This document shows, in pieces, positions 63,069 to 64,000 of a DNA stretch of 64,000 nucleotides (position 1 is its first letter; the number at the start of each line of letters is the position of its first letter). The notes below the pieces were generated by a model. It worked only from the letters and a program-made list of their open reading frames with translations. It did not search any database and was not told where the DNA came from. The DNA is from Vibrio chagasii. GTDB taxonomy: Bacteria > Pseudomonadota > Gammaproteobacteria > Enterobacterales > Vibrionaceae. The DNA lies in assembly GCF_024347355.1 (NCBI RefSeq), contig NZ_AP025466.1:124001-188000 (forward strand), given 5' to 3'. The translations under genes and the position numbers were made by a program.

Positions 63069-64000
63069 ATGACCTATATAGAGCCAACCCTTTGGGCACA
63101 AAAACAGTTCGGTCAAGCCCACCTTAATGACCCTAGACGCACTCAAAGACTCGTTGCTCTCGCAGCCTCACTGGCCGAGCAGCCTGGCGTACCCGTCTCG
63201 AAACTCATTATATCCCCTGCTGAAATGGAAGGGGCTTATCGCTTCATCCGTAATGAGCAAATCAAAGCAGAAGATATCGCAGAAGCGGGTTTTTATGTCA
63301 CCGCACAAGAAGCATTAGAGCAACAAACACTTCTTGCCTTAGAAGACACCACTTCTCTCAGTTACTCCCATCGCAGCATTCGAGATGAACTCGGGCACTC
63401 TAATCAAGGCAATCGACATCGCGCCATGTTTGTACACTCAACCTTACTTTTTGCTCCCGACACTCAATCTGTTATTGGTTTAATTGAACAACAGCGCTGG
63501 ACTCGTGATATAGAAAAGCGAGGTCAAAGGCACCAGCATGCGACTCGACCATACAAAGAGAAAGAAAGTTATAAGTGGGAACAAGCCTCTCGCCATGTCG
63601 CTGAGCGACTTGGCGATAAAATTTCGGATGTCATTTCTGTGTGCGATAGAGAAGCCGACCTATTTGAATACCTCACTTACAAGCGAGAGCAACAACAAAG
63701 GTTCCTCGTTCGCTCAATGCAAAGCCGCTGTATTGAAGAGCACGATAATCGTCTTTATAGCTATGCTTCTACCCTGTTATCAGCCGGAGAGAAAGTGCTC
63801 GAAATACCGCAAAAAGGCGGTCGTAAAGCTCGCAAGGCTCATTTAGATATCAAATATGCCCCCGTGACACTCAAGTCTCCTGCTAACAAGAAAGAGTTCG
63901 ATAACATTCCGCTTTACTACGTGGGATGTATAGAACAAGGAGAGAGTGGTAATAAGCTCGCATGGCACTTACTGACTTCAGAGCCGATAACGAGCAAGGA
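63069..64000 (+). CDS. IS4-family transposase (Tn5-like), truncated by the window edge
   Basis: 310 codons visible from ATG 63069 (AAGGA eight bases upstream), open to the right edge. DPRRTQRLVALAASLA, then EGAYRFIRNEQI, LEDTTSLSYSH with catalytic D93, and VCDREADLFEYL with catalytic D193 parallel Tn5 transposase D97 and D188. QRFLVRSMQSR, EIPQKGGRKARKAHLDIK and WHLLTSEPI also align. The third catalytic residue, Glu, should lie just past the window. DDE cut-and-paste transposase. No inhibitor start could be judged. Confidence 0.93.
   Translation, partial: MTYIEPTLWAQKQFGQAHLNDPRRTQRLVALAASLAEQPGVPVSKLIISPAEMEGAYRFIRNEQIKAEDIAEAGFYVTAQEALEQQTLLALEDTTSLSYSHRSIRDELGHSNQGNRHRAMFVHSTLLFAPDTQSVIGLIEQQRWTRDIEKRGQRHQHATRPYKEKESYKWEQASRHVAERLGDKISDVISVCDREADLFEYLTYKREQQQRFLVRSMQSRCIEEHDNRLYSYASTLLSAGEKVLEIPQKGGRKARKAHLDIKYAPVTLKSPANKKEFDNIPLYYVGCIEQGESGNKLAWHLLTSEPITSK

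Larger units (their letters stand above)
62966..64000 (+). mobile_element. IS4-family (IS50/Tn5-like) insertion sequence, left end and most of the transposase
   Basis: The left end CTGTCTCTTATACACA is identical over 16 bases to Tn5-type transposase ends. The 9 bases before it (62957-62965, GCTATAAGC) should be the target duplication; they fit the Tn5 target preference GNTYWRANC at 8 of 9 positions. A terminator hairpin lies just inside the end and two GATC sites (63033, 63038) lie shortly before the transposase start. The right end is beyond the window. Confidence 0.9.

Overview
The window reads as part of the second (smaller) chromosome of a marine Vibrio, most like the Splendidus clade. The grounds are GC content in the low to mid 40s by eye, many proteins of Vibrio-restricted families (DUF2986, DUF3319, a DUF3404 sensor kinase), and gene order. 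From memory, pntAB-vxrABCDE-yciH-DUF3319-ddl-pat-lysR-hutA and trxC/fabH2 correspond to V. cholerae chromosome II (VCA05xx and VCA0751/0752); this was not checked by a search. No rRNA, tRNA, CRISPR array or prophage was seen.

Layout. 1-2.7 kb: metal ABC transporter whose fourth gene is a binding-protein-like protein with no histidine or cysteine. 2.8-4.0 kb: DUF2986, a GNAT and YgbA. 4.1-6.5 kb: MATE pump broken by one in-frame amber codon, divergent from an AraC regulator. 6.7-7.5 kb: two tandem DNA-binding-domain-only winged-helix proteins. 7.6-13.8 kb: MFS carrier, then an AraC regulator divergent from an acyl-CoA ligase/GMC dehydrogenase operon. 13.9-19.5 kb: trxC, fabH2, a GNAT pseudogene with an exact 82-bp tandem duplication, a GT4 glycosyltransferase, a split YeeE/YedE transporter and an exported nuclease. 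19.6-22.5 kb: nrdDG behind an FNR box and a pair of NrdR boxes. 22.6-24.9 kb: a second, intact MATE/AraC divergon. 25-36.5 kb: aminotransferase, retropepsin-like lipoprotein, ybiT, chemoreceptor, small OMP, YdeI-like protein, cobQ and modABC.

36.8-52 kb is rich in c-di-GMP and envelope genes: three GGDEF proteins, a ComFB-like protein, pntAB and the complete vxrABCDE locus, whose small last gene (UPF0181) is 50 codons. A 1.34-kb gene-poor stretch (51.8-53.2 kb) carries a 32-bp palindrome containing a near-ideal LexA box. 53-64 kb: yciH, DUF3319, a solitary tyrosine recombinase, ddl, a SPOR lipoprotein, the lysine acetyltransferase pat with a CRP site, a LysR regulator and a Fur-controlled heme receptor. 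A Tn5-like IS4-family element has inserted into the receptor's terminator hairpin and runs off the right edge.

The most unusual items are the histidine-free metal-binding-protein paralogue, the two decayed genes (MATE, GNAT), the tandem mini winged-helix pair, the LexA-like palindrome in the gene-poor stretch, and the IS inserted in a terminator. No convincing wholly new multi-gene system was found.
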